From NCBI GenBank assembly GCA_964244725.1, contig CAXTJQ010000002.1:62001-126000 (forward strand): 64,000 bases of DNA, given 5' to 3'. The notes beneath the pieces were generated by a model. It did not search any database, was not told the origin of the DNA, and was given only the letters and a program-made list of their open reading frames with translations. The translations under genes were made by a program, and so were the position numbers. The DNA is from Kumtagia sp964244725. GTDB taxonomy: Bacteria > Pseudomonadota > Alphaproteobacteria > Rhizobiales > Rhizobiaceae. Each line of letters opens with the position of its first letter. Position 1 is the stretch's first letter. Positions 62,768 through 64,000 of this stretch are shown here, piece by piece.

Positions 62768-63583
62768 TCAACGCGTGTTCCGCGCGATCCATTTCCTCCA
62801 AGCGGCGTGGGTGCCGTTGAAGACGTTGATGTCGGCGTCGCCCTTGATGCCGGGCACGATGCCGGTGCCGGTGTATTGCCAGAAGGTGAAGGGATGCGCG
62901 CCGTATCGGTCGCCCGGATGGTCGGCGACCGAGCGCAGCCAGTACGGGTAGCCGGTGAAGGAGGCCAAGCGATTGTCCTCGAAGAAGTCGATCGACGTGT
63001 AGATGATCGGCTTCTTGCCGTAGTGTTTCTCGACCGTGGACAGGAATATCTCCATCTCGGCGCGCACGGTCGCGGCGCTCGGGCGGAGCTTGCAGGTGGG
63101 CGAGGAGGGGTTCCACTCCATGTCGAGCACCGGCGGCAGCGCGGTGCGATCCCGCGGCACATTGGCGATGTACCAGTTCGCCTGTTCGATCGCGGGCCGG
63201 CAGAAATAGTAGAAGTGGTAGGCGCTGCGCGGCACGCCGGCGGCGCGCGCGCCCTGCCAATGCTCGGCGAACTTGTCGTCGACCCGGTCGCCGCCCTCTG
63301 TCGCTTTGATGAAGGCGAAGGAGATGCCGGACGCCTTGGCGGCGGCCCAATCGATCCTCGTCTGGTATTTCGAGACGTCGGTTCCGTGAACGGCGTAGCC
63401 GAAGGGCGTGCGCGCCTGCCATATATGCGGGTCGCGGTCGCCGAAGCGGGGATTGAGGAGCGATGCCGCCAGGCTCGCCTTGCCGGGCGGGAGCGCATCG
63501 GCGGAGCCTTGCAATCCGAGATTGTCGGCCGTGCTGCACGCGGCAAGCAACGAAGCCAAGGCCAGGGCCGCAAACCGGCGCAT
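62768..63583 (-). CDS. GH25 family lysozyme-like lipoprotein
   Basis: A 271-residue lipoprotein with lipobox LLAACSTADN. GH25 motifs: YAVHGTDVSKYQTRIDW, SFAFIKATEGGD (catalytic Asp/Glu), PPVLDMEWNP, FWQYTGTGIVPGIKGDADINVFNG. It hydrolyses peptidoglycan. It lies upstream of the transglycosylase gene on the same strand. Confidence 0.92.
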   Translation of the reverse strand: MRRFAALALASLLAACSTADNLGLQGSADALPPGKASLAASLLNPRFGDRDPHIWQARTPFGYAVHGTDVSKYQTRIDWAAAKASGISFAFIKATEGGDRVDDKFAEHWQGARAAGVPRSAYHFYYFCRPAIEQANWYIANVPRDRTALPPVLDMEWNPSSPTCKLRPSAATVRAEMEIFLSTVEKHYGKKPIIYTSIDFFEDNRLASFTGYPYWLRSVADHPGDRYGAHPFTFWQYTGTGIVPGIKGDADINVFNGTHAAWRKWIARNTR

Positions 63584-63831
63584 CGCGTCTCCCCGGCCAA
63601 GCGGCCGCCTATCGTTTCGACCGCAAGTCCTACATGTTTTCAGACGGCGCTTGAAGGGCGACCCGCGTGTCCTTGATCGCCGAACATGGTTGATTTTGTG
63701 TTTACGAAGCCCGCGGCCATCCCATCAAAGTAACGCGATCTCTCGGCGCGACATGAGACGTGAAGAAACCCATTTCATCCCCGGCCATTCCCTTGCCGTC
63801 AAGCGAATGCAAATTCGACAAGGAGACAGTG

Positions 63832-64000
63832 ATGAAGAATGTGATTTTGGCTTCGGTCGCGGCCGTTGGGTTGCTCGGCATGGCGGCGTGCAGCGACAGC
63901 GGCACGGACAAGACGACCACGCAGAGCACGAATCCGCCGGCCACAGAAAGCCAGCCATCAACCACGCCGATGACCCCTGACACTTCGGCGAGCCCCAATG
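63832..64000 (+). CDS. Small lipoprotein, partial
   Basis: The start MKNVILASVAAVGLLGMAAC carries a lipobox (LGMAAC). The mature part is Thr/Ser/Pro-rich (SDSGTDKTTTQSTNPPATES). AAGGAGA lies upstream. The gene runs off the right edge. Function unknown. Confidence 0.7.
   Translation, partial: MKNVILASVAAVGLLGMAACSDSGTDKTTTQSTNPPATESQPSTTPMTPDTSASPN

Noticed and set aside
1..64000. CRISPR arrays, tRNA or rRNA genes
   Set aside because: No regularly spaced direct repeats, no cloverleaf or rRNA-like stretches were recognised by eye.

Overview
The window looks like chromosomal DNA of a Hyphomicrobiales (Rhizobiales) alphaproteobacterium, probably Mesorhizobium-like or another Phyllobacteriaceae. 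The reasons are high GC with GC3-rich codons, ABC-transporter-rich catabolic loci, HWE-type histidine kinases, and small Rhizobiales-typical families (DUF982, DUF2293, DUF3072, DUF559). The genus is inference. I found no rRNA, tRNA or CRISPR array.

Layout. 1-4.3 kb: polyamine ABC importer potABCD (minus strand; potD runs off the left edge), divergent from an acetylpolyamine amidohydrolase. 4.3-11.9 kb: penicillin-binding protein 1C and a very large PAN-domain alpha-2-macroglobulin, a known bacterial pair. 12.3-18.7 kb: a peptide-type ABC importer operon (Tat-exported binding protein, two permeases, one fused double ATPase). 18.7-20.1 kb: an SLT lipoprotein, a GFA-family protein and a DUF3072 protein.

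20.4-40.9 kb: a dispersed reductive pyrimidine degradation locus. It has preT and preA (dihydropyrimidine dehydrogenase), a RutR-type regulator that is broken, an omega-aminotransferase, an N-carbamoyl-beta-alanine amidohydrolase-like enzyme, LysE, dihydropyrimidinase, a cupin, and an NMT1/THI5-type ABC importer probably for pyrimidines. Unrelated modules sit at its seams: a decayed VOC gene, a hicBA pair with a three-times frameshifted hicA, a decayed dapA-like gene with an IS256-type transposase remnant, an acyltransferase, a cNMP-domain cation/proton antiporter, mazEF, and a DUF559 nuclease flanked by short inverted repeats. The regulator, toxin, VOC and dapA-like genes are all disrupted while multi-kilobase neighbours are intact. 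This suggests genuine local decay rather than general sequencing error.

41-53.9 kb: a CHRD protein, a TPP enzyme with a CoA-transferase, an alpha/beta hydrolase, a membrane protein, small Rhizobiales proteins, EttA, a RelBE/ParDE-like pair, a MOSC protein, a TPR protein, an SDR and a DUF2293 protein. 54-56 kb: a fused ArsR-methyltransferase regulator overlapping metF, behind a clear palindromic operator. 56-58.6 kb: a 28-residue membrane microprotein, an EamA transporter and a frameshifted type III PLP decarboxylase. 59-61.4 kb: two overlapping HWE kinases, the first with a LOV-like domain lacking the photoactive cysteine, the second with REC-PAS-HWE order. 61.5-64 kb: two cell-wall hydrolases and a truncated small lipoprotein.

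The most notable items are the pyrimidine locus with its dead RutR repressor and invaded seams, the cysteine-less LOV/HWE tandem, the IR-flanked DUF559 gene inside a transporter operon, and the ArsR-methyltransferase/metF unit.
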